NCBI RefSeq assembly: GCF_000241345.1
Contig: NZ_BAED01000024.1
Coordinates: 53,264-117,263, forward strand
Reading direction: 5' to 3'
DNA: 64,000 nt
Origin: Gordonia amarae NBRC 15530
GTDB taxonomy: Bacteria > Actinomycetota > Actinomycetes > Mycobacteriales > Mycobacteriaceae
Part shown: in pieces, positions 24,750-33,933 of the stretch
Layout: each line of letters begins with the position of its first letter
How positions within the stretch are numbered: position 1 is the first letter of the stretch
Position numbers and translations under genes: made by a program
Notes under the pieces: model-generated
What the model was told of the DNA's origin: nothing
Databases searched by the model: none
What the model saw: only the letters and a program-made list of their open reading frames with translations

Positions 24750-25948
24750 AGGATCCCCTCGTCGGTCAGTTGTGCCAGTTTCTCGGCGGCGTATCCGAGG
24801 AGATCCGAGTAGATGTCGTCGTTGTGTTGGCCGACACGGGCGGGTCCGGCATTGCGCACAGACCCTGGTGATTCGGAGAGTTTGGGAATGATGCCCGGTC
24901 CCTTGATATTCCGGTGCACCCGCTCGTCCCAGTGGTCGACGATCATCTCGCGGGCCACCAGTTGCGGGTCGTTGACGACCTCGGCGACGGTGTTGATCGG
25001 GCCTGCGATCACGCCCGCCGCCGACAGCGTGTCGACGAGATCCGTGGGGGAGTACCGTGCCGCCCAGGCGCCAATGATCTCGTCGAGTCGGTCCTGATGG
25101 CGCCCGCGGGCGAGGTGGTCGGCGTAGTCGGGGTCATCGGCCAGTTCGGGTTGCCCCATCGCGCCGCACAGCCGGCGGAAGACGGTGTCCTGATTGGCCG
25201 CGATCACAATCCAGCTGCCGTCGGAGGCCTGGTAGATGTTCGATGGCGCGAGGCCCTCGAGCCGGGTGCCGGACGGTCCGCGCACCACGCCGCCCGCGTC
25301 GTAGTCGGGGATCGTGGACTCCTGGACCGCCAGGCACGCCTCAATAAGGGCGGTGTCGACAACCTGGCCACGGCCGGTGACGGTGCGACGGTACAGTGCT
25401 GCGAGTGCGCCCTGCGCGGCGAACATGCCGGCCAGCGAGTCGCCGAGGGAGATCGCCAGGCGCGGTGGCGGTCCGCCGGGGAAACCGTTCATGTGGCGAA
25501 GGCCGCTCGCGGCCTCGGCGACGGAGGCATAGCCAGGCTTCTGCGCGTCGGGGCCGGTCTGCCCGTAACCGGAGACCCGGACCAGGATCAGGCCCTGATT
25601 GGCCTCGGACAGGACGTCGTAGCCGAGGTCCCACTTCTCCAGGGTGCCCGGCCGGAAGTTCTCCACCACGATGTCGGACTGCTTCACCAGATCCAGAAAG
25701 ACCTGACGCCCTTGCGGTTTACGGAGGTTGAGGGTGATCGACTTCTTGTTGCGCGCATGCACGGTCCACAGGAAATGGTGGCCGTCGAGCTCGGCCTGAC
25801 CCCAGGAGCGGATCGGGTCGGGCTGTCCTGGTGGCTCGATCTTGATGACCTCGGCACCCATGTCGCCGAGAAGTCGTCCGGCGAAGGGGCCGGAGATCAA
25901 TGTGCCGATCTCGATCACGCGAATGCCGTCGAGTGCTCCCGTGGTCAC
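24746..25948 (-). CDS. Class III (CaiB/BaiF-type) CoA-transferase
   Basis: The 400-residue product is a formyl-CoA/carnitine-type CoA-transferase. It has the N-terminal GIRVIEIGTLISGPFAGRLLGDMGAEVIKIEPP segment, NKKSITLNL, and a SLGDSLAG segment carrying the likely catalytic aspartate. It moves CoA between acyl groups, often from succinyl-CoA. Because it is translationally coupled to HMG-CoA lyase, I infer a SUGCT-like role making HMG-CoA (or itaconyl/citramalyl-CoA) for cleavage. A TetR gene lies 46 bp upstream on the same strand. Confidence 0.88.
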   Translation of the reverse strand: MTTGALDGIRVIEIGTLISGPFAGRLLGDMGAEVIKIEPPGQPDPIRSWGQAELDGHHFLWTVHARNKKSITLNLRKPQGRQVFLDLVKQSDIVVENFRPGTLEKWDLGYDVLSEANQGLILVRVSGYGQTGPDAQKPGYASVAEAASGLRHMNGFPGGPPPRLAISLGDSLAGMFAAQGALAALYRRTVTGRGQVVDTALIEACLAVQESTIPDYDAGGVVRGPSGTRLEGLAPSNIYQASDGSWIVIAANQDTVFRRLCGAMGQPELADDPDYADHLARGRHQDRLDEIIGAWAARYSPTDLVDTLSAAGVIAGPINTVAEVVNDPQLVAREMIVDHWDERVHRNIKGPGIIPKLSESPGSVRNAGPARVGQHNDDIYSDLLGYAAEKLAQLTDEGIL

Positions 25949-25994
25949 TGTCTACTCCGTAGGTAATCGTGGGGGAAGGGTCATGATGGGGTTG

Positions 25995-26600
25995 TCAGTC
26001 GGTGGGTTGCTGATAGACGGTGCGGTACCAGAGCGCCGCGAGCACGTCGATGGCGGACTCGTCGTCGGGGCGGTTGACGCCGAGGTCACCGCCCACCGAC
26101 TGCCAGACGTAGCAGGTGTGCTCCATCGCCGACACGAGCGCCGAGGCCAGCGCGTCGTGGGGGAGTCCGATGGCGTAACCGGCCTGCTCGGCCCGGTCGA
26201 AGCTGAGGAGAACCTGCTTGATGCCCGCTATCCGGTTGTCGAGCCACCGCTGCCGGAAGGTCTCGTCGAGCATCGACATCTGGATCAGCCCGATCATCTC
26301 CGGCCGGTACTCGCGAAACATGTTCCAGTACGCGGTGACCGCCGCACGCACCCCCGCCTGTGGGTCGTTGTGTCTGGTCGCGAGGGCCGCCTCGACGACG
26401 CCGGTGGTGAATTCCTTGAGCAACGCCTCCAGGAGTTGCTCCTTACTGTCGTAGTAGTTATAGAACGACGCCGTCGACCGGCCCGCAGCCGTCGCGATGT
26501 CGGAGATCTTGGTGTTCAGGTAGCCGAGTTCGGCGAAGCAGATTCGGGCGGCCTGGACGAACGCCGCTTCCGTGCGTTGACCTTTCGGAGTGTTCGCCAC
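25995..26600 (-). CDS. TetR-family regulator
   Basis: The N-terminal HTH includes ARICFAELGYLNTKISDIATAAGRSTASFYNYYDSKEQLL, a clear TetR domain, followed by a helical ligand domain, about 201 residues. I chose the GTG at 26600 because AGGAGAC lies 10 nt ahead of it; the frame is open to a GTG at 26648. It heads a unit with the CoA-transferase and HMG-CoA lyase genes and is divergent from the uracil permease gene. It probably controls the CoA-transferase/lyase pathway. Confidence 0.88.
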   Translation of the reverse strand: MANTPKGQRTEAAFVQAARICFAELGYLNTKISDIATAAGRSTASFYNYYDSKEQLLEALLKEFTTGVVEAALATRHNDPQAGVRAAVTAYWNMFREYRPEMIGLIQMSMLDETFRQRWLDNRIAGIKQVLLSFDRAEQAGYAIGLPHDALASALVSAMEHTCYVWQSVGGDLGVNRPDDESAIDVLAALWYRTVYQQPTD

Positions 26601-26690
26601 GATGTTCGTCGTCTCCTGTGCGTCGATTCTGGTGCCGTGTGAGTTCACCCTATCTGTCGGCCCGGCAACGCCTGTGCCTTCCTGAATCTC

Positions 26691-26737
26691 GATCTAGGTG
26701 CAGTCGGATAGCGGTGCCACATGCGAGATCTAGATGC
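26691..26737. promoter_or_regulatory. Direct repeats GATCTAGRTGC in divergent promoter
   Basis: GATCTAGGTGC (26691-26701) and GATCTAGATGC (26727-26737) are spaced 36 bp start to start, between the TetR and uracil permease genes. The palindromic GATCTAG core could be part of TetR or pyrimidine-regulator sites. Evidence is only the repetition. Confidence 0.3.
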
Positions 26738-26818
26738 CGCCGACGCTGTCCCGACCGGAGTATCTGCTGTCACATCGTTCCGCGCGCGCGATCGGGCCAG
26801 TGCTGCAACACTGTTCCG

Positions 26819-28108
26819 ATGACGATGCAGGGCGGGTTCTTCGCATGGACAAAGGTTGATCAGGGCACGGTCATCGCGCCCGATCAGCGACTGAGCTGGC
26901 CGCGCACGGTCAGTATCGGACTGCAACACATCGTGGCGATGTTCGGCGCCACATTCCTGGTGCCGGTGCTCACCGGGTTCTCCCCGGCCACGACGCTGTT
27001 CTTCAGCGGGATCGGCACGCTGCTGTTCCTGATCATCACCCGCAACCGGCTGCCCAGCTATCTGGGATCGAGTTTCGCGATCATCGCACCGGTGCTGGCG
27101 GCGACCGCATCGGACGGACCGGCGTCGGCGCTCGGTGGGCTCGTCGTCGCAGGTGCTCTGCTCGCGATCATCGGCGTGATCGCGCATTTTGCGGGGATCG
27201 GCTGGATCGAGGCGCTGATGCCGCCGATTGTGACCGGTGCGATCGTCGCGCTGATCGGTTTCAACCTGGCACCGGCGGCCAAGAACAACTACGAGCAGGG
27301 TGCGGTCACCGCAACCATCGTCCTTGTCCTGCTTGTGTTGTCGGTGGTGTTGTTCCGGGGCCTGCTCGGCCGACTCGCGATCTTCCTGAGCGTCGTGGCC
27401 GGTTATCTCATCGCGTGGTGGCGTGACGAGGTGGACACCAGCGCCATCGGCGACGCCAAATGGATTGGGCTGCCCGACTTCCAGGGACCGAGCTTTCACC
27501 TGTCGGTGCTGCCGATGTTCCTGCCGGTGGTGCTGGTGCTGGTCGTCGAGAACATCGGCCACGTCAAGTCGCTGACCGCGATGACCGGCATCAACTACGA
27601 CCGCAGCGTCGGCCGGGCACTGTTCGCCGACGGCGTGTCGACGATGCTCGCGGGCAGCGGTGGCGGTTCGGCCACCACCACCTACGCCGAGAACATCGGT
27701 GTGATGGCCGCCACCAAGGTGTACTCGACCGCCGCGTATTGGGTGGCCGGTATCGGCGCGATCCTGCTCGGACTCTCACCCAAGATCGGTGCGACCATCG
27801 CCGCGATCCCGCCCGGCGTGCTCGGCGGCGTGACCACCGCGCTGTACGGTCTCGTCGGCATCCTCGGCATCCATATCTGGGTGACCAACAAGGTCGACTT
27901 CTCCAAGCCGATCAACCAGTTCACCGCCGCGATCGCCCTCATCATCGGCATCGCCGACTACTCGTGGAAGGTCGGCGACCTGCAGTTCGGTGGCATCGCC
28001 CTCGGCGCCATCGCCGCCCTGGTCATCTACCACGCGATGAAGTTCATCGGTGGGCTGCGCGGCACGGTCGAACCCGACAAGCCGGTGGAAACCGAAGCGG
28101 CGCACTGA
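26819..28108 (+). CDS. Uracil/xanthine permease (NCS2 family)
   Basis: The 429-residue membrane protein has the NCS2 motifs GLQHIVAMFGATFLVPVL in the first helix, VENIGH with the substrate-contacting glutamate, and TTYAENIGVMAATKVYS. About 14 membrane segments are expected. It imports uracil or xanthine by proton symport. I chose the ATG at 26819 because it gives the standard family length; the frame is open about 200 bp further upstream, and a second ATG follows two codons later. A tRNA-Arg gene lies downstream on the opposite strand. Confidence 0.9.
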   Translation: MTMQGGFFAWTKVDQGTVIAPDQRLSWPRTVSIGLQHIVAMFGATFLVPVLTGFSPATTLFFSGIGTLLFLIITRNRLPSYLGSSFAIIAPVLAATASDGPASALGGLVVAGALLAIIGVIAHFAGIGWIEALMPPIVTGAIVALIGFNLAPAAKNNYEQGAVTATIVLVLLVLSVVLFRGLLGRLAIFLSVVAGYLIAWWRDEVDTSAIGDAKWIGLPDFQGPSFHLSVLPMFLPVVLVLVVENIGHVKSLTAMTGINYDRSVGRALFADGVSTMLAGSGGGSATTTYAENIGVMAATKVYSTAAYWVAGIGAILLGLSPKIGATIAAIPPGVLGGVTTALYGLVGILGIHIWVTNKVDFSKPINQFTAAIALIIGIADYSWKVGDLQFGGIALGAIAALVIYHAMKFIGGLRGTVEPDKPVETEAAH

Positions 28109-28145
28109 GGCGACGGTGCGATCGATCCCGGAAACCGGACAGGAG

Positions 28146-28219
28146 TGCCCCCGGCAGGACTCGAACCTGCGACCTAGAGATTAGAAGGCTCTTGCTCTAT
28201 CCAGCTGAGCTACGGAGGC
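28146..28219 (-). tRNA. tRNA-Arg (anticodon TCT)
   Basis: A 74-nt cloverleaf on the minus strand has acceptor arm GCCTCCG/CGGGGGC, the D-arm GCTCAGCTGGATAGAGC, an anticodon loop CTTCTAA giving TCT, and the TTCGAGT T-loop. It lacks an encoded CCA end. Confidence 0.95.
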
Positions 28220-28288
28220 GCGTGCGTCAGATCACGTGCGACGCGGGCTGACAACCTGTCAGAGTATAGCCGGACATACAGTGGTCGC

Positions 28289-30340
28289 ATGAACCGCGCG
28301 TCATCGTCAGCCCCGATCGCGCCCGGCCGGGACGAGATGCGCGACGAGCGTGGTGTCGTGGCCGGGCTGTGCTGGATGGCAGGGTGGGTTGCCGCCATTG
28401 TCGCCGTCGTGGTCGCCTCGGCGAGCGCGGCATCGGCGATCAAGCTTGCCGGGGTTCCCGACCCGGGCCCGATCACCACGTACGGGTTACCGGTGGTGAC
28501 CGGTGTCGGTCAGCTCAGTGCCGCCATCGCGTTGGGTTCGGCGGTGTTCGCGGCCTTCTTCGTCCCCGCCCAGGCCGACGGGATCTTCGACATCGGCGGG
28601 TACCGGGCGATGCGGATCAGCGCCGTCGCCTCGCTCGTCTGGGGGGTGTGCGGTCTGCTCGGGGTGCCGTTGGCGATCTCCGATGTCAGCGGCGAGACGT
28701 TCGCCGAGTCGATCAAACCCGGCAACCTGACCAGCGCCTACGGTCAGGTCGCCGGTGCCCAGACATGGTTGTGGACGGCGATCTTCGCCTTACTGGCGGC
28801 GGTGCTCGCGCGTGTGGTGTGGCGGTGGGGCTGGTCGATCGGCGTGATCATGTTGGTGACGCTGAGCCTGATGCCGTCGGCGCTGGCCGGGCATTCGTCG
28901 TCCGGCGGCGACCACGACCTGGCCACCAACAGCCTCATCCTGCACATCGTCGGCGCCGCGGTGTGGACCGGCGGCCTGTTCGCCGTGCTGGCCTACGCGC
29001 TGGCCCGCGGCCGCTGGCGGGTTCTCGCGGTCCGCAGATTCTCGCGGGTCGCCTTCTGGTGTGTCGTGGTGGTGGGTACCACCGGCGTGCTCAACGCGCT
29101 GACCCGGGTCCCGATCAGCGACCTGCTCGACACCACCTACGGGCGGCTGATCCTGTGGAAGATCGCCGCATTCGTCGTCCTCGGGGGGCTGGGCGCCTGG
29201 CACCGCCGCAGGACGATCGCCGAACTCGAGGCACAGGCTGGTGACGAGTCCGACGCGCCCTGGTGGAAGTCGCTGTTCGTCCGGTTCGGCGCCGTCGAGC
29301 TCGCGGTGTTCGCGGCGACGTTCGGCCTGGCCGCGGGCCTTTCGCGCACCCCGCCACCACCGGTCGACACCGCGTCGATCTCGCCGGTGGAGCTGAAGAT
29401 CGGCTATCAGATCAGCGAACCGCCGAACGTGGCCCGGATGCTGTTCGATTGGCGCTTCGACCTGATCTTCGGCACCCTCGCGATCATTTTGGCGGCGGTG
29501 TATCTGCGCGGAGTGGTGCGGCTGCGCCGCCGTGGCGACGAGTGGCCGATCGGCCGCACCATCGCCTGGATACTCGGTTGCGCCCTGCTCCTGGTGGCCA
29601 CCTCGTCGGGGCTCGGCCGCTACTCGCCGGCGATGTTCAGCATCCACATGATCTCGCACATGATGCTGTCGATGATGGTGCCGGTGCTGCTGGTCCTCGG
29701 CGGGCCGGTGACCCTCGCGTTGCGTGCGCTGGCTCCTGCCGGCAAGGACAATCCGGCCGGCCCGCGCGAATGGATCCTCACCGGAATCCACAGCCCGTGG
29801 GGACGGATCGCCACCCATCCGCTGGTCGCCGCCGTGATCTTCGTGGGCAGTTTCTACGTCCTGTACCTGGGCGGACTGTTCGAGACCGTCGTCGAGTATC
29901 ACGCGGCACACCTGCTGATGAACCTGCATTTCCTGGTCAGTGGGTACGTCTTCTACTGGCTGGTGATCGGCATCGATCCGGCGCCCCGGCAGGTGAGTCC
30001 GGTGGCCAAACTCGGCATCGTGTGGGGTTCACTGCCGTTCCACGCCTTCTTCGGTGTGGCGTTGATGATGACGAGTTCGGTGATCGCCGAGCAGTACTAC
30101 CGCAGCTTGCTGTTGCCGTGGCGGTACGACCTGTTCGACGACCAGCGCATCGGCGGCGGAATCGCCTGGGCATTCGGTGAGATCCCGCTCGTGGTGATCA
30201 TGTTGGCGTTGCTGGTGCAGTGGCAGCGCAGCGACGAACGTGCCGCCCGCCGCTACGACCGTCAGGCCGACCGCGACCAGGACGCCGACCTCGACGACTA
30301 CAACGAGATGCTCAAGTCGCTCAACAAACGACCGGGGTAG
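28289..30340 (+). CDS. CopD-CtaG fusion copper/cytochrome oxidase assembly protein
   Basis: The 683-residue membrane protein joins two domains. The N-terminal half (about 20-370) has CopD-type helices with a histidine-rich AGHSSSGGDHD loop and LHIVGAAVWTGGLF. The C-terminal half is CtaG_Caa3-type (SIHMISHMMLSMMVPVLLVLGGP, HAAHLLMNLHFLVSGYVFYW). Such fusions are common in actinobacteria and are thought to move copper across the membrane for cytochrome c oxidase assembly or resistance. The ATG at 28289 fits the family. It converges on the antiporter gene with a gap of only 19 bp. Confidence 0.9.
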   Translation: MNRASSSAPIAPGRDEMRDERGVVAGLCWMAGWVAAIVAVVVASASAASAIKLAGVPDPGPITTYGLPVVTGVGQLSAAIALGSAVFAAFFVPAQADGIFDIGGYRAMRISAVASLVWGVCGLLGVPLAISDVSGETFAESIKPGNLTSAYGQVAGAQTWLWTAIFALLAAVLARVVWRWGWSIGVIMLVTLSLMPSALAGHSSSGGDHDLATNSLILHIVGAAVWTGGLFAVLAYALARGRWRVLAVRRFSRVAFWCVVVVGTTGVLNALTRVPISDLLDTTYGRLILWKIAAFVVLGGLGAWHRRRTIAELEAQAGDESDAPWWKSLFVRFGAVELAVFAATFGLAAGLSRTPPPPVDTASISPVELKIGYQISEPPNVARMLFDWRFDLIFGTLAIILAAVYLRGVVRLRRRGDEWPIGRTIAWILGCALLLVATSSGLGRYSPAMFSIHMISHMMLSMMVPVLLVLGGPVTLALRALAPAGKDNPAGPREWILTGIHSPWGRIATHPLVAAVIFVGSFYVLYLGGLFETVVEYHAAHLLMNLHFLVSGYVFYWLVIGIDPAPRQVSPVAKLGIVWGSLPFHAFFGVALMMTSSVIAEQYYRSLLLPWRYDLFDDQRIGGGIAWAFGEIPLVVIMLALLVQWQRSDERAARRYDRQADRDQDADLDDYNEMLKSLNKRPG

Positions 30341-30359
30341 CGGGCCGGTCGGTCCCCGG

Positions 30360-31700
30360 CTAGTGCCTGCGGCCGTCCGCCTCGGGATCGGGCTGGTGGG
30401 AACGCAGTTCCTGGCGGATCTGCTCCTCACTGGTCGACGTCACCCGTGCCATCGCGTACTTCAGAGCGGGCGGGGCCATCACCGAGGTCACGATCGCGAC
30501 GATCACCACGATGGCAAAGATGCTGGGGGAGAAGATACCCAGGCGCAAGCCCACCATCGCGATCACGATCTCGATAGCCCCGCGCGCGTTAAGGCCGGCG
30601 CCGATCGCGGTGGCCTCCCAGTGTGTTTGCCGGACCATCCGGGCACCGAGGTAGGCGCCGGCGAACTTGGAGACGACGGCGACGGCGACCACGGTGACCG
30701 TCGCGAGCGCGACCACCGGCTCGGTGAGCAGACTCAGATCAACCCGCAGCCCGGCGGTGGCCAGAAAAATGGGCACCAGGATGGTCAGCGTCACGGTGTT
30801 GAGCGGAGCCATCAGCCACGGTTTGCGGGGACCGATCACGATCCCGGCGAGGAACGCGCCGAGGATCGCCTCCAGACCCAGGGCCTGGGTGGCGGCCGCA
30901 CATCCGACGATCACGACCGCGCTGACCGGCGCCAGGTACACCGCCGCAGACGACTCCTCCAGTCTGCGGAGCAGCGGTTGGACGGCCGGCCGCAGGATCA
31001 CGATCGCGACCACGAAGGCGCCGAGTGTGCCGATCGACGCGGCCGCGATGTCGCCGGTATTCACGCCGACGGTGGCCATCGAGGCCGTCACAGACACCAG
31101 GATCCAGGCCACCGCATCGTTGGTGGTGGCGGCGGCCAGGATCACCTGGCCGACATTGCGGTGCAGCATGCCCATCTCGGACAGGATCTTGGCGATGATC
31201 GGGATCGCGCTGACCGACAGGGCCGCGCCGAGGAGAAGCGACAGCGCGACCGTCGACGAGCCGTCGGCCCGCATACTCGTCGGCAGCAGAATGCCCGCAC
31301 CCACTCCGGCGGCGAGGGGAAAGACGAATGCTCCTATCCCCACGCCGCTCACCAGCCGGGTTTGCCTACGGACGAAGGCGAGATCGAGCTCGGCCCCGGC
31401 CAGACCGACCAACAGGACCACGCCCAACTGGCCGATGGCGTCGGTCAGCTGCTGTTGGTGCGTGTCGGCGGGGAACAGCCCGTGCTGCAGCGCCGGCCAG
31501 ATCTCACCGAGGATCGACGGTCCCAGGACGATGCCCACCACGAGTTCGCCCGTCACGGCCGGCAGTCCGAGGCGCCGGGCCAGCCACCCGAACGCGATCG
31601 CTGCCCCGAGCAACACCGCCACCTGGGTGAACAACGTGGTGAGGGCGCCGGGCGCGATGAACGGTGTCGGTGACGACGCGACGATCAGGGCGGTGCCCAC
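30360..31700 (-). CDS. CPA2-family Na+(K+)/H+ antiporter
   Basis: The 446-residue membrane protein shows the monovalent cation:proton antiporter-2 fold. It includes the first re-entrant region GLPAVTGELVVGIVLGPS, TTNDAVAWILVS with the ion-binding ND pair, and a late GLNARGAIEIVIAMVGL segment. There is no C-terminal TrkA domain. It exchanges Na+ or K+ for protons. I chose the GTG at 31700, preceded by GAGGAGACCAC; the frame stays open far upstream but without membrane character. An IdeR-like box lies about 83-101 bp upstream. Confidence 0.9.
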   Translation of the reverse strand: MGTALIVASSPTPFIAPGALTTLFTQVAVLLGAAIAFGWLARRLGLPAVTGELVVGIVLGPSILGEIWPALQHGLFPADTHQQQLTDAIGQLGVVLLVGLAGAELDLAFVRRQTRLVSGVGIGAFVFPLAAGVGAGILLPTSMRADGSSTVALSLLLGAALSVSAIPIIAKILSEMGMLHRNVGQVILAAATTNDAVAWILVSVTASMATVGVNTGDIAAASIGTLGAFVVAIVILRPAVQPLLRRLEESSAAVYLAPVSAVVIVGCAAATQALGLEAILGAFLAGIVIGPRKPWLMAPLNTVTLTILVPIFLATAGLRVDLSLLTEPVVALATVTVVAVAVVSKFAGAYLGARMVRQTHWEATAIGAGLNARGAIEIVIAMVGLRLGIFSPSIFAIVVIVAIVTSVMAPPALKYAMARVTSTSEEQIRQELRSHQPDPEADGRRH

Positions 31701-32091
31701 GTGGTCTCCTCGTTGTGTGCGGACGTGCGGACTCGGGTTACGTCCGGTTCGGTGACGACCCGCGGGCAAAGCCACCGAACTAGTAGGAGAGCCTAGCCTA
31801 ACTCCGAGATGACGGGGATAACCTGGGGCGGCGACCTGCGCGGTTCGGCGAAACGCCCGACATGGTGGGGTCGGGCGCGGGGAGGACCACCTCGATGAAT
31901 GGTGGTGCCGCGAGGTAGCCCGGCGCTGCCCGTAGACTTGACCGGGATCACGACACCGTCGCGACGCACCCGATCCGGCGCGGCGCGCTCGCCGATGACC
32001 GCAGGGCCTTGGCCCGGCTACCGACCGCCGGTGGCAAGGTTGTGGCAAGGCGTACGACGAACAACAGCGAATAGGCAGGTCAGAGAGCCCA
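31701..32091. other. 391-bp gap between antiporter and ettA
   Basis: This divergent intergenic stretch must hold promoters for both genes. It contains an IdeR-like box at 31783-31801 (listed). Nothing else recognisable was seen, and no additional ORF is convincing. Confidence 0.5.
31783..31801. promoter_or_regulatory. IdeR/DtxR-like iron box (candidate)
   Basis: The 19-mer GTAGGAGAGCCTAGCCTAA matches 15 of 19 positions of the IdeR consensus TWAGGTWAGSCTWACCTWA, with a near-complete right half. It lies 83-101 bp upstream of the antiporter start. Fit is moderate, and the left half-site is weak. Confidence 0.35.
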
Positions 32092-33768
32092 GTGGCCGAG
32101 AAGTTCATTTACACCATGAAGAAGGTGCGCAAGGCGCACGGCGACAAGGTCATCCTCGATGACGTCACCATGTCGTTCTTCCCGGGAGCCAAGATCGGCG
32201 TCGTCGGTCCCAACGGCGCCGGCAAGTCCTCGATCCTCAAGATCATGGCCGGTCTCGACCAGCCGTCCAACGGCGAGGCCTTCCTCGACCCCGACGCGAC
32301 CGTCGGCATCCTCATGCAGGAGCCGCCTCTCAACGAGGAGAAGACGGTCAAGGAGAACGTCGAGGAGGGGATGGGTGAGCTCAAGGTCAAGCTCGACCGC
32401 TTCAACGAGGTCGCCGAGCTGATGGCCACCGACTACTCCGACGAACTCATGGAGGAGATGGGCAAGCTCCAGGAGGATCTCGACAACGCCGACGCCTGGG
32501 ACCTCGATTCCCAGCTCGAACAGGCGATGGACGCACTGCGCTGCCCGCCGGCAGACTCGCCCGTCACCCACCTGTCCGGTGGTGAACGCCGCCGCGTCGC
32601 ACTGTGCAAACTGCTGCTGAGCAAACCCGACCTGCTGCTGCTGGACGAGCCGACCAACCACCTCGACGCCGAGAGCGTGCTGTGGCTCGAACAGTTCCTC
32701 GCGAGCTACCCGGGCGCCGTGCTGGCCGTCACGCACGACAGGTACTTCCTCGATCACGTCGCCGAATGGATCTGTGAGGTCGACCGCGGCAAGCTGATCC
32801 CGTATCAGGGCAACTACTCCACGTACCTGGAGAAGAAGGCCGAGCGGCTCGAGGTGCAGGGCAAGAAGGATCAGAAGCTGCAGAAGCGGCTCAAGGAAGA
32901 GCTCGCCTGGGTGCGTTCGGGAGCCAAAGCCCGCCAGACGAAGAACAAGGCCCGCCTGCAGCGCTACGAGGAGATGGCGGCCGAAGCCGAGAAGACGCGC
33001 AAGCTCGACTTCGAGGAGATCCAGATCCCCACCCCGCCACGCCTGGGCGATGTGGTGGTGGAGGTCGGTCACCTCGACAAGGGCTTCGACGGCCGCATCC
33101 TTATCAAGGACCTGTCGTTCACGTTGCCGCGCAACGGAATCGTCGGTGTGATCGGCCCCAACGGAGTCGGCAAGACCACGCTGTTCAAGACCATCGTCGG
33201 TCTGGAGGAGCCCGACTCGGGCAACGTCAAGGTCGGCGAGACCGTCAAGCTGAGCTACGTCGACCAGAGCCGGGCCAACATCGACCCGAAGAAGACGGTG
33301 TGGGAGGTCGTCTCCGACGGCCTCGATTACATCGAGGTCGGCCAGAACGAGATGCCCTCGCGCGCCTACGTGAGCGCGTTCGGCTTCAAGGGTCCCGACC
33401 AGCAGAAGCGATCCGAGGTGCTCTCCGGCGGTGAACGCAACCGGCTCAACCTGGCGCTCACCCTCAAAGAGGGCGGCAACCTGATCCTGCTCGACGAGCC
33501 CACCAACGACCTTGACGTCGAAACTCTGGGTTCGCTGGAGAACGCGCTGGAGACGTTCCCCGGCTGCGCCGTGGTGATCTCCCACGACCGCTGGTTCCTC
33601 GACCGCACCTGTACCCACATCCTTGCCTGGGAGGGCAATGTGGAAGAGGGCCAGTGGTTCTGGTTCGAGGGTAACTTCGAGGCGTACGAGGCCAACAAGG
33701 TCGACCGGCTCGGCGCCGACGCGGCCCGGCCGCACCGGGTCACCCACCGCAAGCTGACCCGCGACTGA
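32092..33768 (+). CDS. ettA: Energy-dependent translational throttle protein EttA
   Basis: The 558-residue soluble ABC-F protein has two ATPase cassettes: GPNGAGKSS, LSGGERRR and LLLDEPTNHLD in the first, and GPNGVGKTT, LSGGERNR and LLDEPTNDLD in the second. Between them is the charged linker that contacts the ribosomal E-site (KKAERLEVQGKKDQKLQKRLKEEL). Length and order match EttA (Rv2477c in M. tuberculosis). It gates the ribosome into elongation according to ATP level. The GTG at 32092 follows AGGTCAGAGA. A terminator follows the gene. Confidence 0.95.
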   Translation: MAEKFIYTMKKVRKAHGDKVILDDVTMSFFPGAKIGVVGPNGAGKSSILKIMAGLDQPSNGEAFLDPDATVGILMQEPPLNEEKTVKENVEEGMGELKVKLDRFNEVAELMATDYSDELMEEMGKLQEDLDNADAWDLDSQLEQAMDALRCPPADSPVTHLSGGERRRVALCKLLLSKPDLLLLDEPTNHLDAESVLWLEQFLASYPGAVLAVTHDRYFLDHVAEWICEVDRGKLIPYQGNYSTYLEKKAERLEVQGKKDQKLQKRLKEELAWVRSGAKARQTKNKARLQRYEEMAAEAEKTRKLDFEEIQIPTPPRLGDVVVEVGHLDKGFDGRILIKDLSFTLPRNGIVGVIGPNGVGKTTLFKTIVGLEEPDSGNVKVGETVKLSYVDQSRANIDPKKTVWEVVSDGLDYIEVGQNEMPSRAYVSAFGFKGPDQQKRSEVLSGGERNRLNLALTLKEGGNLILLDEPTNDLDVETLGSLENALETFPGCAVVISHDRWFLDRTCTHILAWEGNVEEGQWFWFEGNFEAYEANKVDRLGADAARPHRVTHRKLTRD

Positions 33769-33778
33769 TCATCGCGAC

Positions 33779-33813
33779 CGAAGGCCGTGTCCACCGGGTG
33801 GGCACGGCCTTCG
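33779..33813 (+). terminator. Terminator of ettA
   Basis: CGAAGGCCGTG pairs with CACGGCCTTCG over 11 bp with a 13-nt loop, starting 11 bp after the ettA stop codon. Confidence 0.8.
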
Positions 33814-33933
33814 TGATTTCGGGCGGTGTTCACCGACCTGATGCCCGGCGCCCGTTCTGGCGATAGCATCGGGAATCAGGGTGCGGATCAGGAGGTTCCC
33901 GGTCCCGACGCCCCGCCGGTGAGGGTGATATCC

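Noticed and set aside
32080..33747. 555-codon minus-strand frame opposite ettA
   Set aside because: It is an antisense shadow with repetitive Val/Leu/Gly/Asp content and no recognisable motif.
33826..33933. Upstream extension of the glutamate dehydrogenase reading frame
   Set aside because: It begins right after the ettA terminator with no ribosome site. The GTG at 33934 has GAGGGTG ahead of it.
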